DNA of 32,776 bases, from contig NZ_RHQM01000028.1 of NCBI RefSeq assembly GCF_003935375.1, positions 1 to 32,776 on the forward strand. The letters run 5' to 3'. This document shows positions 8,482 through 15,999 of the stretch, one piece after another; position 1 is the stretch's first letter; each line of letters starts with the position of its first letter. A program made the translations under genes and the position numbers. The notes under the pieces were generated by a model. That model saw nothing but the letters and a program-made list of their open reading frames with translations, did not search any database and was not told the DNA's origin. The stretch comes from Stutzerimonas xanthomarina (lineage in GTDB: Bacteria; Pseudomonadota; Gammaproteobacteria; Pseudomonadales; Pseudomonadaceae).

Positions 8482-9405
8482 TCAGCTTCCCGCGACGCGT
8501 GCACGGAACAGGGCCTGATGCTTACGGCACTGCTGCGCCGCAAGCAGGAAGACACCATGCCCCCCGCGCGAGAACTCCAGCCAGGTGAAATCCACTTCGG
8601 GATAAAGGGCCTGGACATGAACCTGACTATTTCCCACTTCGACGATCAGGATGCCATCGTCAGTGAGGTGATCCGCGGCCTCGGCGAGCATACGCCGCAC
8701 CAGATCCAGTCCGTCTTCACCGCATGCCAGGCCAAGAGCCGGCTCGTGATGAAACTCAGCCGGCATGTCGTCGAAATCTTCGGCATCGACATATGGAGGA
8801 TTGGAAACGATCAGATCGAAACGTTGATTTGGCAGCCCGTCGAAGCCATCGCTCTGCACGGTATAAACCCGCTCTTCGAGTCCGTGATGCTCGATGTTTT
8901 GGTTGGCGACCTCGATCGCATCGAACGACAGGTCAGCGAGCACCACCTCGGCCTTGAGAAACTCGTAAGCGCATGCGATGCCGATGCAGCCCGACCCCGC
9001 GCACAGATCGAGAATCCGCTTGGGCGTGCCAGGCAGCCAGGGTTCGAAGCGGTGCTCGATCAGCTCACCAATCGGCGAACGTGGGATCAGCACGCGCTCG
9101 TCGACGATGAAGGGCAAGCCGCAGAACCAGGCTTGCCCGAGGAGATAAGCGGTCGGCACGCGTTCCTCAATTCGGCGACGCAGCAGTTCCTGTAAATGCT
9201 CGCACTCGTCGAGTTCGAGGCGGCAATCCAGATAGCTGTCAGCCATTTCCCATGGCAGGTGCAGCGCACCCAGCACCAACTGGCGCGCGTCATCCCAGGC
9301 ATTGTCGGTGCCATGGCCGAAGAACAACTGCTCCGCCTGAAACCGGCTGACTGCCCAGCGGATATGGTCACGCAGCGTACGCAAGCGGGAGAGCGAAGCG
9401 GTCAC
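8482..9405 (-). CDS. prmB: 50S ribosomal protein L3 N5-glutamine methyltransferase PrmB
   Basis: A 307-residue HemK/PrmC-type methyltransferase. The N-terminal helical domain is followed by the SAM motif LDLCAGSGCIGIA (132-144) and the catalytic SNPPYVD (NPPY 202-205), which binds the target glutamine amide. The subgroup that modifies L3 (PrmB/YfcB) rather than release factors (PrmC) is inferred from the N-terminus and the adjacent smr and folE context. The start is a GTG at 9405 with AGGAGA seven bases upstream; the nearby ATG at 9413 runs into an immediate stop. A -10-like TACACT on the minus strand at 9433-9438 may be its promoter. Confidence 0.9.
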   Translation of the reverse strand: MTASLSRLRTLRDHIRWAVSRFQAEQLFFGHGTDNAWDDARQLVLGALHLPWEMADSYLDCRLELDECEHLQELLRRRIEERVPTAYLLGQAWFCGLPFIVDERVLIPRSPIGELIEHRFEPWLPGTPKRILDLCAGSGCIGIACAYEFLKAEVVLADLSFDAIEVANQNIEHHGLEERVYTVQSDGFDGLPNQRFDLIVSNPPYVDAEDFDDMPAEFHHEPALGLACGEDGLDLVRRMLAEAADHLTDDGILIVEVGNSQVHVQALYPEVDFTWLEFSRGGHGVFLLAAQQCRKHQALFRARVAGS

Positions 9406-9717
9406 AAGGGCATCTCCTGTAAAAAGGGCGCGAGTGTAGCAGGCATACGAAAATCCGAGCCATGTCTGCTAAGGCCACGCGAGCAAGGCTCTCGAGCCAT
9501 CCACTTGGGCTGTAAATACTCAATTCGTTTCAACACCAGGCGTGCGACCGGCATTACCCTTCGGTTCGCGGTCGGGACTCGATATCTCCGACATATCGTG
9601 CGCCCATGCAGTTCGACCGAGCAGTCAGCACAACGACCAGCGAAACATGAGCCGGACGGTTCACATCGGCGCATTCTGGCGCCACAATCAGCCCCCTCAC
9701 AGCACAAGGAGCCGAAA
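9406..9717. other. Divergent promoter region between prmB and the isochorismatase-like gene
   Basis: 312 bp with no convincing gene. The part next to prmB holds a minus-strand -10-like TACACT (9433-9438). The part next to the plus-strand gene holds a good AAGGA ribosome site (9706-9710). The long open frame that crosses this region is only an upstream extension of the plus-strand gene. Confidence 0.5.
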
Positions 9718-10314
9718 ATGACCAAGCCACAGACCATGCTTCAGCTCAGTGGCCGCAGCTACAACCCGGCGACGCTGACGAATGCCACCTTGCTGGTCAT
9801 CGATGTGCAGGAAGAGTACCGCAGTGGTGTTCTTGCCCTGCCTGCCCTGGATCGGGCACTTCCGGAAATCACCCGTCTACTGGCAGCTGCGCGCGAAGCT
9901 GGCGCGCCGATCGTGCATGTGCATCACCTGGGTATCAGCGGTGGTCTTTTCGATCCGCAGGGCTTCCGCGGACAGATCATGCCGGAAGCAGCACCGCTGC
10001 CCGGCGAGGCAGTGGTTGCCAAACGCCTGCCGAACGCTTTCTCCGGCACCGAACTCCACGAACTGCTGCAGAAGCTGGGTCGCCTGGATTTGATCGTTTG
10101 CGGTTTCATGACCCACTCCAGCATCAGCACAACGGTTCGCGCCGCCAAGGATTACGGCTATCGCTGCACACTGGTGGACAGCGCCTGTGCCACACGCAAT
10201 CTGCCGATGGGCGAAGGCAGCATCGATGCCGAGCAGGTGCACCGCATCGAGATGACCATTCTTGCCGACAACTTTGCCGTTTGCGTGCAAGACGCTGCGG
10301 CGCTGGCGCGCTGA
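9718..10314 (+). CDS. Isochorismatase-fold hydrolase with the usual nucleophile Cys replaced by Ser
   Basis: A 198-residue protein of the isochorismatase/nicotinamidase superfamily. Two catalytic positions are clear: Asp29 in LVIDVQEEY and Lys102 in VVAKRLPNAF. The third, the cysteine in the usual T-x-x-C-V motif, is Ser135 here (MTHSSISTTVRAA). Nicotinamidase-type enzymes need this Cys, whereas true isochorismatases lack it. The reaction is therefore uncertain and 'cysteine hydrolase' would be misleading. A Cys at 128 lies seven residues earlier but not at the catalytic position. The start at 9718 has AAGGA seven bases upstream; the open frame extends to 9196 but overlaps prmB. It lies between prmB and smr, an order I recall from other pseudomonads. 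Confidence 0.8.
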   Translation: MTKPQTMLQLSGRSYNPATLTNATLLVIDVQEEYRSGVLALPALDRALPEITRLLAAAREAGAPIVHVHHLGISGGLFDPQGFRGQIMPEAAPLPGEAVVAKRLPNAFSGTELHELLQKLGRLDLIVCGFMTHSSISTTVRAAKDYGYRCTLVDSACATRNLPMGEGSIDAEQVHRIEMTILADNFAVCVQDAAALAR

Positions 10315-10454
10315 AGACCCACTACCCGAACGCCGAACGAGCTGGCAGCCTTTCCAGACACTCTCTGCACGATGCAAGCAAAAGTACGCCTGGATGGAAG
10401 CTCGTCCGCCAGGCGCTGTGGCTGGGGTAAACTGCCATCCTGTTTGGAGGCCCC

Positions 10455-11012
10455 ATGCAAGACGACGACTTCTCTCTCTTCCAATCGGCTGTGCGCGGCG
10501 TCAAGCCGATCAAGCACGACCGCGCCGAAACCGGCAAAGTGCGCAGCAATCGCGAACAGATCGCGACTCGCCGCAGCAACGCCACCGTCAGCAACGAAAC
10601 CACGCGCGTCGACGGATTATCGGATCAGTTCGTCATCGACGTAGGTGCCGAGGACGAGCTTTATTGGGCCCGCGACGGGGTTCAGGACAGTCAGGTCCGC
10701 AAGCTCAAAGCCGGCCAGATCCCATTCGAGGGAAGTCTCGACCTGCATGGCATGAGCGTCGAGAAAGCCCGGGAGCTGTTATGGGACTTCATCGCCGAAG
10801 CGACGCGGCTCGAAGTGCGCTGCGTCCGCGTGACCCATGGCAAGGCGGCAAGGCTCGACGGCAAGCGGCCACTGATCAAGAGCCACGTCAACACCTGGTT
10901 GCGGCAGCATCCGCAAGTGCTCGGTTTCACCTCCTGCCTGCCACGTCATGGCGGCACCGGCGCCATTTACGTGATGCTCAAACGCACCATGCTTGAAGGC
11001 CGGGACGAATGA
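10455..11012 (+). CDS. Smr-domain protein (SmrA/YdaL-like)
   Basis: A 185-residue protein with a charged N-terminal region (1-90) and a C-terminal Smr (small MutS-related) domain from about residue 94: LDLHG (95-99), THGK (127-130) and RHGGTGAIYVML near the end. Smr domains bind structured DNA or RNA and some nick it. In stand-alone proteins the LDxHG and TG/HGKG motifs are the conserved residues; here the second reads THGKA. A role in mRNA or rRNA quality control is possible but not shown by the sequence. The ribosome site GGAGG is five bases before the ATG. It lies 140 bp after the hydrolase and 95 bp before folE, all on the plus strand. Confidence 0.85.
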   Translation: MQDDDFSLFQSAVRGVKPIKHDRAETGKVRSNREQIATRRSNATVSNETTRVDGLSDQFVIDVGAEDELYWARDGVQDSQVRKLKAGQIPFEGSLDLHGMSVEKARELLWDFIAEATRLEVRCVRVTHGKAARLDGKRPLIKSHVNTWLRQHPQVLGFTSCLPRHGGTGAIYVMLKRTMLEGRDE

Positions 11013-11107
11013 GCCGGGGCCAGCGTCTCGCTCGCCATACTTGCCAGCCGAGCGGCGGCCCCCTACCCTTCGCGTTCGCGACCCCATGAAGCCTGACAGG
11101 TAGCTCA

Positions 11108-11653
11108 ATGTCCCTGGAACAACACTACACCGCGATCCTCGGCCAACTCGGCGAGGACGTTAGCCGCGAAGGTCTGCTCGACACGCCCAAGCGCGCCGCC
11201 AAAGCCATGCAGTACCTGTGCAAGGGCTATCAGCAAACCCTCGAGGAAGTCACCAACGGCGCGCTGTTCACGTCAGATAACAGCGAGATGGTGCTGGTCA
11301 AGAATATCGAGCTGTACTCGCTGTGCGAGCATCACATGCTGCCTTTCATCGGCAAGGCACACGTTGCGTATCTTCCCAATGGCAAGGTACTCGGCCTGTC
11401 GAAGGTCGCTCGCATTGTGGATATGTATGCGCGCCGCCTGCAAATCCAGGAAAACCTGACCCGTGAAATCGCCGAGGCAATGCAGCAGGTTACCGGCGCA
11501 TCTGGCGTTGCAGTGGTCATCGAAGCCCAGCACATGTGCATGATGATGCGCGGCGTGGAGAAGCAGAACTCGTCCATGGTCACATCAGTGATGCTGGGTC
11601 AGTTCCGCGATAACGCCGCGACCCGTAGCGAGTTTCTCGGCTTGGTGAAATAG
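11108..11653 (+). CDS. folE: GTP cyclohydrolase I FolE
   Basis: A 181-residue type I GTP cyclohydrolase converting GTP to 7,8-dihydroneopterin triphosphate, the first step of folate and pterin synthesis. The zinc ligands are visible: Cys73 and His76 in YSLCEHHMLPF and Cys144 in QHMCMMMRGV; the GLSKVARIVD segment is also present. The lack of the long eukaryotic N-terminus fits a bacterial enzyme. Pseudomonads often have a second, paralogous FolE elsewhere. The ribosome site is weak (CAGGTAG). A strong terminator follows at 11671. Confidence 0.95.
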   Translation: MSLEQHYTAILGQLGEDVSREGLLDTPKRAAKAMQYLCKGYQQTLEEVTNGALFTSDNSEMVLVKNIELYSLCEHHMLPFIGKAHVAYLPNGKVLGLSKVARIVDMYARRLQIQENLTREIAEAMQQVTGASGVAVVIEAQHMCMMMRGVEKQNSSMVTSVMLGQFRDNAATRSEFLGLVK

Positions 11654-11670
11654 CACCGAGCCCACAGTAA

Positions 11671-11696
11671 AACAGGGCCTTGCGGCCCTGTTTTTC
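11671..11696. terminator. Bidirectional rho-independent terminator between folE and the GST gene
   Basis: AACAGGGCC (11671-11679) and GGCCCTGTT (11684-11692) form a perfect 9-bp stem with a TTGC loop, followed by a T run on the plus strand and TTTTAC on the minus strand. It closes both convergent units. Confidence 0.9.
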
Positions 11697-11698
11697 GT

Positions 11699-12301
11699 TC
11701 AATCGTACATACCTACATGCCGCGGATGACTGGCGACACGCTGCAGCCATCGGCGAATTGCGGGATAGCCTTCGAGACTGAACCCTCCCTCTTCAGCCAC
11801 ATGCGTGTAGGCATACAGCGCTACGTCGGCAATCGAGTAATGCTCACCCACTAGGTAGGGCGTGCGTAGCAACTGCTGCTCCATAACGTTCAACGCATGG
11901 TAGCCATCGAGCTGCTTGGCCTCGTACTCCTCACGCCGATCCTCGGGCATGCCGAGATACACCTTGATATAGCGGGCGACAGCCAGGAACGGCTCATGGC
12001 TGTACTGCTCGAAGAACTGCCACTGCAGCACCTGGGTACGCAGCCGCGGGTCCGCTGGCAGAAACTCGCTGCCGTCGGCCAGATAGTTGAGGATGGCGTT
12101 GGACTCCCACAGGCAGGCGCCATCCTCCAACTCAAGAACCGGAATCTTGCCATTCGGGTTCTTCTTGAGAAACTCCTCGGAGCGGGACTCACCACGAAGG
12201 ATATTGATCGGAATCCATTCGTACGACTGGTCCAGCAGGTGCAGCATCAGCTTGACCTTGTAGCAATTACCCGACCGGTAATCACCATAGACTTTCAACA
12301 T
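11699..12301 (-). CDS. Glutathione S-transferase family protein
   Basis: A 200-residue two-domain GST. The N-terminal thioredoxin fold contains the active-site region YRSGNCYKVK (Ser10), NGKIPVLE with the cis-Pro and the glutathione gamma-glutamyl site ESNAILNYLA at about 64-73. The C-terminal helical domain has the N-capping SIADVALYAY motif. The substrate cannot be deduced. The ATG at 12301 has GGGAGGG just upstream; the open frame extends four codons further. It starts 39 bp after the aminotransferase stop, so the two are probably cotranscribed. Confidence 0.85.
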   Translation of the reverse strand: MLKVYGDYRSGNCYKVKLMLHLLDQSYEWIPINILRGESRSEEFLKKNPNGKIPVLELEDGACLWESNAILNYLADGSEFLPADPRLRTQVLQWQFFEQYSHEPFLAVARYIKVYLGMPEDRREEYEAKQLDGYHALNVMEQQLLRTPYLVGEHYSIADVALYAYTHVAEEGGFSLEGYPAIRRWLQRVASHPRHVGMYD

Positions 12302-12340
12302 GCTCCCTCCCATCGACCCACAACGCAGGTCAGCGATATC

Positions 12341-13507
12341 TCAGGCGGCTTCCAGCGCTTTACCTTCGCGGATGACCTGCGCCAGACGACGCACCCCTTC
12401 TTCCATTCTCTCAGCAGCCACATGGCTGAAGTTCAGCCGCAGATAACCAGGATTAGCGTCCGGGTCCACGAAAAAGGGCTCACCAGGCATGAACACCACA
12501 TCATTGGCGAGCGCTCGATCAAGCAGGGTTCGCGTATCCAGCGGCTGCTTCAGCGTCAGCCAGAAGAACAGCCCTCCCTGCGGCAGCTGCCAGGTCGCGA
12601 GATCACCGAAGTGCTCGCTGAGCGCAGCCTGCATGGCATCACGACGAACGCGATAGAAATCGCGAAGCTCCGCCAGATGCGCCTGATACCGCTCGCTACC
12701 CAGCCACTGCAGCGCCTGCCACTGCCCAATGCGGTTGGTATGTAGATCAGCCGACTGCTTCAGTCGTAGCAAATAAGGGAACAGATCCGGCGAGGCGATC
12801 AGATACCCCACCCGCAAGCCAGGCAGCAGCGTCTTGGAAACCGTACCGGTGTAGATCCAGCTAGCACGTTTCAGACGCGAGGCGATCGGCTTGGCACTGC
12901 CCTGATCGAATACCAGCTCACGATATGGCTCGTCCTCGAGCAGCGTCACGCCAAACTCATCCAGCAATGCAGCGACAGCATCACGCTTGGCTTCGCTGTA
13001 GCGAACGGCGGATGGATTCTGGAACGTAGGAATCAGATAGGCGAAAGCAGGCTCGTGCTGCTCCAGCGTGGCGCGCAGGGCAGCCAGATCCGGACCATCG
13101 GCCTGCTGGGGAACTGCCAGACATTCAGCTCCGAACAATTGAAAGGATTGCAGCGCGGCGAGATAGGTTGGCGCCTCGACCAGCACCTCTGTCCCCGAGT
13201 CGATAAACAGCTTCGACGCGAGATCCAGCGTCTGCTGCGAGCCACTGACGATCAACACCTGACTGGCTTCGCAAGGCACGCCAAGCGCCCGCGCCTGGGC
13301 GGCAATAAGTTCACGGAGAGCGGGCTCGCCTTCGCTCATACCATACTGCCCCATGCTTGCGGGCAGTTCTGCCCAATCCACGATCGGCAGCATCGCCTCA
13401 GCCGGCAACCCGCCAGCGAAGGACATCACTTCCGGGCGCTGGGCTGCAGCGAGGATTTCACGAATCAGAGAGCTTTTAAGGCGAGTAATACGTTCGGAGA
13501 AGGCCAT
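12341..13507 (-). CDS. PLP-dependent class I aminotransferase (LysN/2-aminoadipate-like, MocR-type catalytic domain)
   Basis: A fold-type I aminotransferase of 388 residues. It shows FAGGLPA near 30-36, QNP (163-165) binding PLP, DEPYRELVF (192-200) with the Asp and Tyr of the PLP site, the Schiff-base Lys225 in TGTVSKTLLPG, and RLNFSH near the C-terminus. It resembles the catalytic half of MocR proteins and 2-aminoadipate/kynurenine-type transaminases; the substrate is unknown. ATG at 13507 gives the family-typical MAFSERITRLKSS; an in-frame ATG at 13513 and a TTG at 13534 are alternatives. It is divergent from a MarR regulator 80 bp away, which probably controls it, and is followed by the GST. 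Confidence 0.85.
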   Translation of the reverse strand: MAFSERITRLKSSLIREILAAAQRPEVMSFAGGLPAEAMLPIVDWAELPASMGQYGMSEGEPALRELIAAQARALGVPCEASQVLIVSGSQQTLDLASKLFIDSGTEVLVEAPTYLAALQSFQLFGAECLAVPQQADGPDLAALRATLEQHEPAFAYLIPTFQNPSAVRYSEAKRDAVAALLDEFGVTLLEDEPYRELVFDQGSAKPIASRLKRASWIYTGTVSKTLLPGLRVGYLIASPDLFPYLLRLKQSADLHTNRIGQWQALQWLGSERYQAHLAELRDFYRVRRDAMQAALSEHFGDLATWQLPQGGLFFWLTLKQPLDTRTLLDRALANDVVFMPGEPFFVDPDANPGYLRLNFSHVAAERMEEGVRRLAQVIREGKALEAA

Positions 13508-13539
13508 TTCCATACCAGATGCGAGGCGCTGCAAAATAA

Positions 13540-13554
13540 GTCAAACTTCTTGAC
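13540..13554. promoter_or_regulatory. Candidate MarR operator in the aminotransferase/marR divergent region
   Basis: A perfect inverted repeat GTCAA-ACTTC-TTGAC. The right arm overlaps the marR -35 candidate. A third GTCAA copy lies at 13582-13586, immediately before the marR start. MarR proteins bind short palindromes of this kind as dimers and often repress their own divergent promoter region; binding here is inference. Confidence 0.45.
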
Positions 13555-13580
13555 CGAAATTACGCCTCTCACGATAAATA
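13550..13580 (+). promoter_or_regulatory. Candidate marR promoter giving a near-leaderless mRNA
   Basis: TTGACC (13550-13555) and ATAAAT/TAAATA (13574-13580) with an 18-19 bp spacer. Transcription would start at about 13587, at or next to the ATG at 13588. The absence of any Shine-Dalgarno sequence before that ATG fits. Confidence 0.4.
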
Positions 13581-13587
13581 CGTCAAT

Positions 13588-14031
13588 ATGCCTGACCTAA
13601 AAAAAAGCGCAGTGCAGCGCCAAATCATGGAGAGTTTCTTTCTCGGCTATCAGGCCTTCACGGCCAAGCCTGACGAAATGCTCGCCCGCCGCGGCCTGTC
13701 CCGTGTGCACCACCGCATTCTTTTCTTTATCGCCAGCTACCCGGACCTGAGCGTTAAGGAGTTGCTGAGCTATCTCGGTGTCTCCAAGCAGGCACTGAAT
13801 ACACCGCTACGCCAGTTGATCGAAATGCACTTGGTGGAGAGCCTGACTGCAGAGGATGACAAGCGAAAGCGCATGCTGCGCTTTACCGCAGAGGGGGCGA
13901 AGCTGGAGCAGGCCTTGCGCAGAGAACAGGTCCGTCTGCTTCAAAGGGCTTTCGATGATGTAGGTGAACAAGCGGTAGATGGCTGGCTCGCGGTCAACCA
14001 AGCGCTCGCTATGGAGAAAGCCAGAGGCTAG
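13588..14031 (+). CDS. MarR-family transcriptional regulator
   Basis: A 147-residue winged helix-turn-helix protein. Helices around residues 45-85 carry the recognition region LGVSKQALNTPLRQLIEMHLVE, and EDDKRKRMLRFTAEG is the wing (Asp-x-Arg-like motif). N- and C-terminal helices would form the dimer interface. The effector is unknown. It is transcribed divergently from the aminotransferase-GST pair with a palindrome between them, so it most likely regulates that unit and itself. No Shine-Dalgarno precedes the ATG at 13588; a later ATG at 13627 also lacks one, and I keep the first. Confidence 0.85.
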   Translation: MPDLKKSAVQRQIMESFFLGYQAFTAKPDEMLARRGLSRVHHRILFFIASYPDLSVKELLSYLGVSKQALNTPLRQLIEMHLVESLTAEDDKRKRMLRFTAEGAKLEQALRREQVRLLQRAFDDVGEQAVDGWLAVNQALAMEKARG

Positions 14032-14079
14032 CAGCCCTCAAGAGGCGGGCCGCTTCACCACGCCGGAATCGCGGGCACA

Positions 14080-14107
14080 AAAAAGGGCGACCGAAGTCGC
14101 CCTTTTT
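14080..14107. terminator. Bidirectional rho-independent terminator between marR and rpsA
   Basis: AAAAAGGGCGAC (14080-14091) and GTCGCCCTTTTT (14096-14107) form a perfect 12-bp inverted repeat around CGAA, with an A run on one side and a T run on the other. It ends both convergent transcripts. Confidence 0.93.
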
Positions 14108-14123
14108 CATGAAGAACCCGAAC

Positions 14124-15806
14124 TTAGTTCTGGTTTTCCATCTGAGCACGGATCAGATCACCAATGGTGGTCGGGCCAGTGCTTTCTACGTCCTGCTTGG
14201 TGCGCAGCTCTTTCATCGCATCCTTTTCGTCTTCGACGTCTTTGGACTTGATGGACAGGCTGATCACGCGGGACTTGCGGTCGATGCTGATGATCTTGGC
14301 TTCAACTTCGTCGCCTTCCTTCAGCACGTTGCGCGCATCTTCAACGCGGTCGCGGCTGATTTCGGAAGCTTTCAGAGTGGCTTCGATATCGTTGCCCAGA
14401 TCGATGATGGCGCCTTTGGCGTCAACTTCTTTCACGGTACCGCGAACGATGCTGCCCTTGTCATTGACGGCGGCGTAGTTGGAGAACGGATCGTCTTCCA
14501 GCTGCTTGATGCCCAGGGAGATGCGCTCACGCTCCGGATCGACCGACAGGATGACGGTATCCAGCTCGTCGCCCTTCTTGAAGCGGCGAACGGCTTCTTC
14601 ACCCGGCTCGTTCCAGGAGATGTCGGACAGGTGAACCAGGCCGTCGATGCCGCCGTCCAGACCAATGAAGATACCGAAATCGGTGATCGACTTGATGGTG
14701 CCGGAGATGCGGTCGCCCTTGTTGAACTGGCCAGAGAAGTCTTCCCATGGGTTGGACTTGCACTGCTTGATACCCAGGGAGATGCGACGACGCTCTTCGT
14801 CGATGTCCAGAACCATGACTTCCACTTCGTCGCCGACCTGTACGACCTTCGACGGGTGGATGTTCTTGTTGGTCCAATCCATTTCGGAAACGTGTACCAG
14901 ACCTTCGACGCCTTCTTCCAGCTCGGCAAAGCAGCCGTAGTCGGTGAGGTTGGTGACGCGAGCCTGAACACGGGTGCCTTCCGGGTAACGAGCCTTGATG
15001 GCAACCCATGGGTCTTCGCCCAGCTGCTTCAGGCCCAGCGATACACGGTTGCGCTCGCGGTCGAACTTCAGAACCTTGACATCGATCTCGTCGCCAACGT
15101 TGACGATCTCCGACGGATGCTTGATACGCTTCCAGGCCATGTCGGTGATGTGCAGCAGACCATCGACGCCGCCCAAGTCAACGAACGCACCGTAGTCGGT
15201 GAGGTTCTTGACGATACCTTTGACCTGCTGACCTTCCTGCAGAGACTCGAGCAGAGCTTCGCGCTCGGCGCTGTTCTCGGCTTCCAGTACGCTGCGGCGG
15301 GAAACGACAACGTTGTTGCGCTTCTGGTCCAGCTTGATGACCTTGAACTCGAGCTCTTTGCCTTCCAGGTGGGTGGTGTCGCGCACAGGGCGGACATCGA
15401 CCAGGGAACCCGGCAGGAACGCACGAATGCCGTTGACGTCGACGGTGAAGCCACCTTTGACTTTGCCGTTGATGACGCCCTTGACCACTTCTTCTGCAGC
15501 GAAAGCCGCTTCCAGAACAATCCAGGATTCCGCGCGCTTGGCTTTTTCACGGGACAGCTTGGTTTCGCCAAAGCCATCTTCAACCGCGTCCAGAGCAACG
15601 TGGACCTCGTCACCCACCTTGATGGTCAGCTCGCCCTGCTCGTTGTAGAACTGCTCGACCGGGATGACGCCCTCGGACTTGAGGCCGGCATGCACGGTGA
15701 CCCAGTCACCGTCGATGTCGACCACGATGCCGGTGATGATGGCACCCGGCTGCATGTCGAGGGATTTAAGGCTTTCTTCAAATAGTTCTGCGAAGCTTTC
15801 GCTCAT
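14124..15806 (-). CDS. rpsA: 30S ribosomal protein S1
   Basis: A 560-residue protein with six S1 (OB-fold) RNA-binding repeats. The later ones are easy to see from repeated phrases such as KGxVKxLTDYGAFVDLGGVDGLLHITD and RISLGIKQ. The first two repeats bind the ribosome and the rest bind mRNA. The ATG at 15806 (MSESFAELFEESLK) has AGGAA upstream and matches the family start; the open frame runs further to 15872. It is the last gene of the gyrA-to-rpsA supraoperon. The leader has hairpins with GGA-containing loops, as used for S1 autoregulation in gammaproteobacteria, and a terminator-like hairpin further upstream. A bidirectional terminator follows the gene. Confidence 0.98.
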   Translation of the reverse strand: MSESFAELFEESLKSLDMQPGAIITGIVVDIDGDWVTVHAGLKSEGVIPVEQFYNEQGELTIKVGDEVHVALDAVEDGFGETKLSREKAKRAESWIVLEAAFAAEEVVKGVINGKVKGGFTVDVNGIRAFLPGSLVDVRPVRDTTHLEGKELEFKVIKLDQKRNNVVVSRRSVLEAENSAEREALLESLQEGQQVKGIVKNLTDYGAFVDLGGVDGLLHITDMAWKRIKHPSEIVNVGDEIDVKVLKFDRERNRVSLGLKQLGEDPWVAIKARYPEGTRVQARVTNLTDYGCFAELEEGVEGLVHVSEMDWTNKNIHPSKVVQVGDEVEVMVLDIDEERRRISLGIKQCKSNPWEDFSGQFNKGDRISGTIKSITDFGIFIGLDGGIDGLVHLSDISWNEPGEEAVRRFKKGDELDTVILSVDPERERISLGIKQLEDDPFSNYAAVNDKGSIVRGTVKEVDAKGAIIDLGNDIEATLKASEISRDRVEDARNVLKEGDEVEAKIISIDRKSRVISLSIKSKDVEDEKDAMKELRTKQDVESTGPTTIGDLIRAQMENQN

Positions 15807-15826
15807 GTTGATTCCTGCTGTTTTCA

Positions 15827-15866
15827 GGCGAGAATCCGCCCAATCTCCACATTCCAGACAATGTGG
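15827..15866 (-). promoter_or_regulatory. rpsA leader hairpins, candidate S1 autoregulatory site
   Basis: Two stem-loops lie just upstream of the rpsA start on the minus strand: CCACATT/AATGTGG (15847-15866) with a loop reading GTCTGG, and GGCG/CGCC (15827-15840) with loop GATTCT preceded by a GGCGGA stretch. In gammaproteobacteria the rpsA initiation region folds into hairpins exposing GGA, and S1 binds them to repress its own translation. The match here is structural, not proven. Confidence 0.5.
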
Positions 15867-15878
15867 GTTCATTCATAT

Positions 15879-15919
15879 AAAAAAAGGCCTGCGGGACTGG
15901 ATCTGGTCTCCCACATGCC
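15879..15919 (-). terminator. Terminator or attenuator in the cmk-rpsA gap
   Basis: On the minus strand GGCATGTGGGA (15909-15919) pairs with TCCCGCAGGCC (15886-15896), giving 10 of 11 pairs with one A-G mismatch, followed by seven T (15879-15885). That is a full intrinsic terminator only 72 bases before the rpsA ATG. An AAGGAGG lies just before the stem, followed closely by ATG/GTG mini-frames that run into the hairpin. It either stops cmk read-through or attenuates rpsA. Confidence 0.65.
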
Positions 15920-15999
15920 TCCTTGTTAACGGCCCCGAGATGCGCAGCCTGCTGGCTGTGCCTACTCAAGATCCGTTTGGCCGCCTTTCGGCGTTCCGA

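Noticed and set aside
9196..9717. Upstream extension of the isochorismatase-like gene
   Set aside because: It overlaps prmB on the other strand; the ATG at 9718 has a proper AAGGA site and gives the family length.
14109..15785. 558-codon open frame antisense to rpsA
   Set aside because: It mirrors the rpsA codon pattern on the opposite strand, has no family resemblance and no ribosome site; rpsA is certain.
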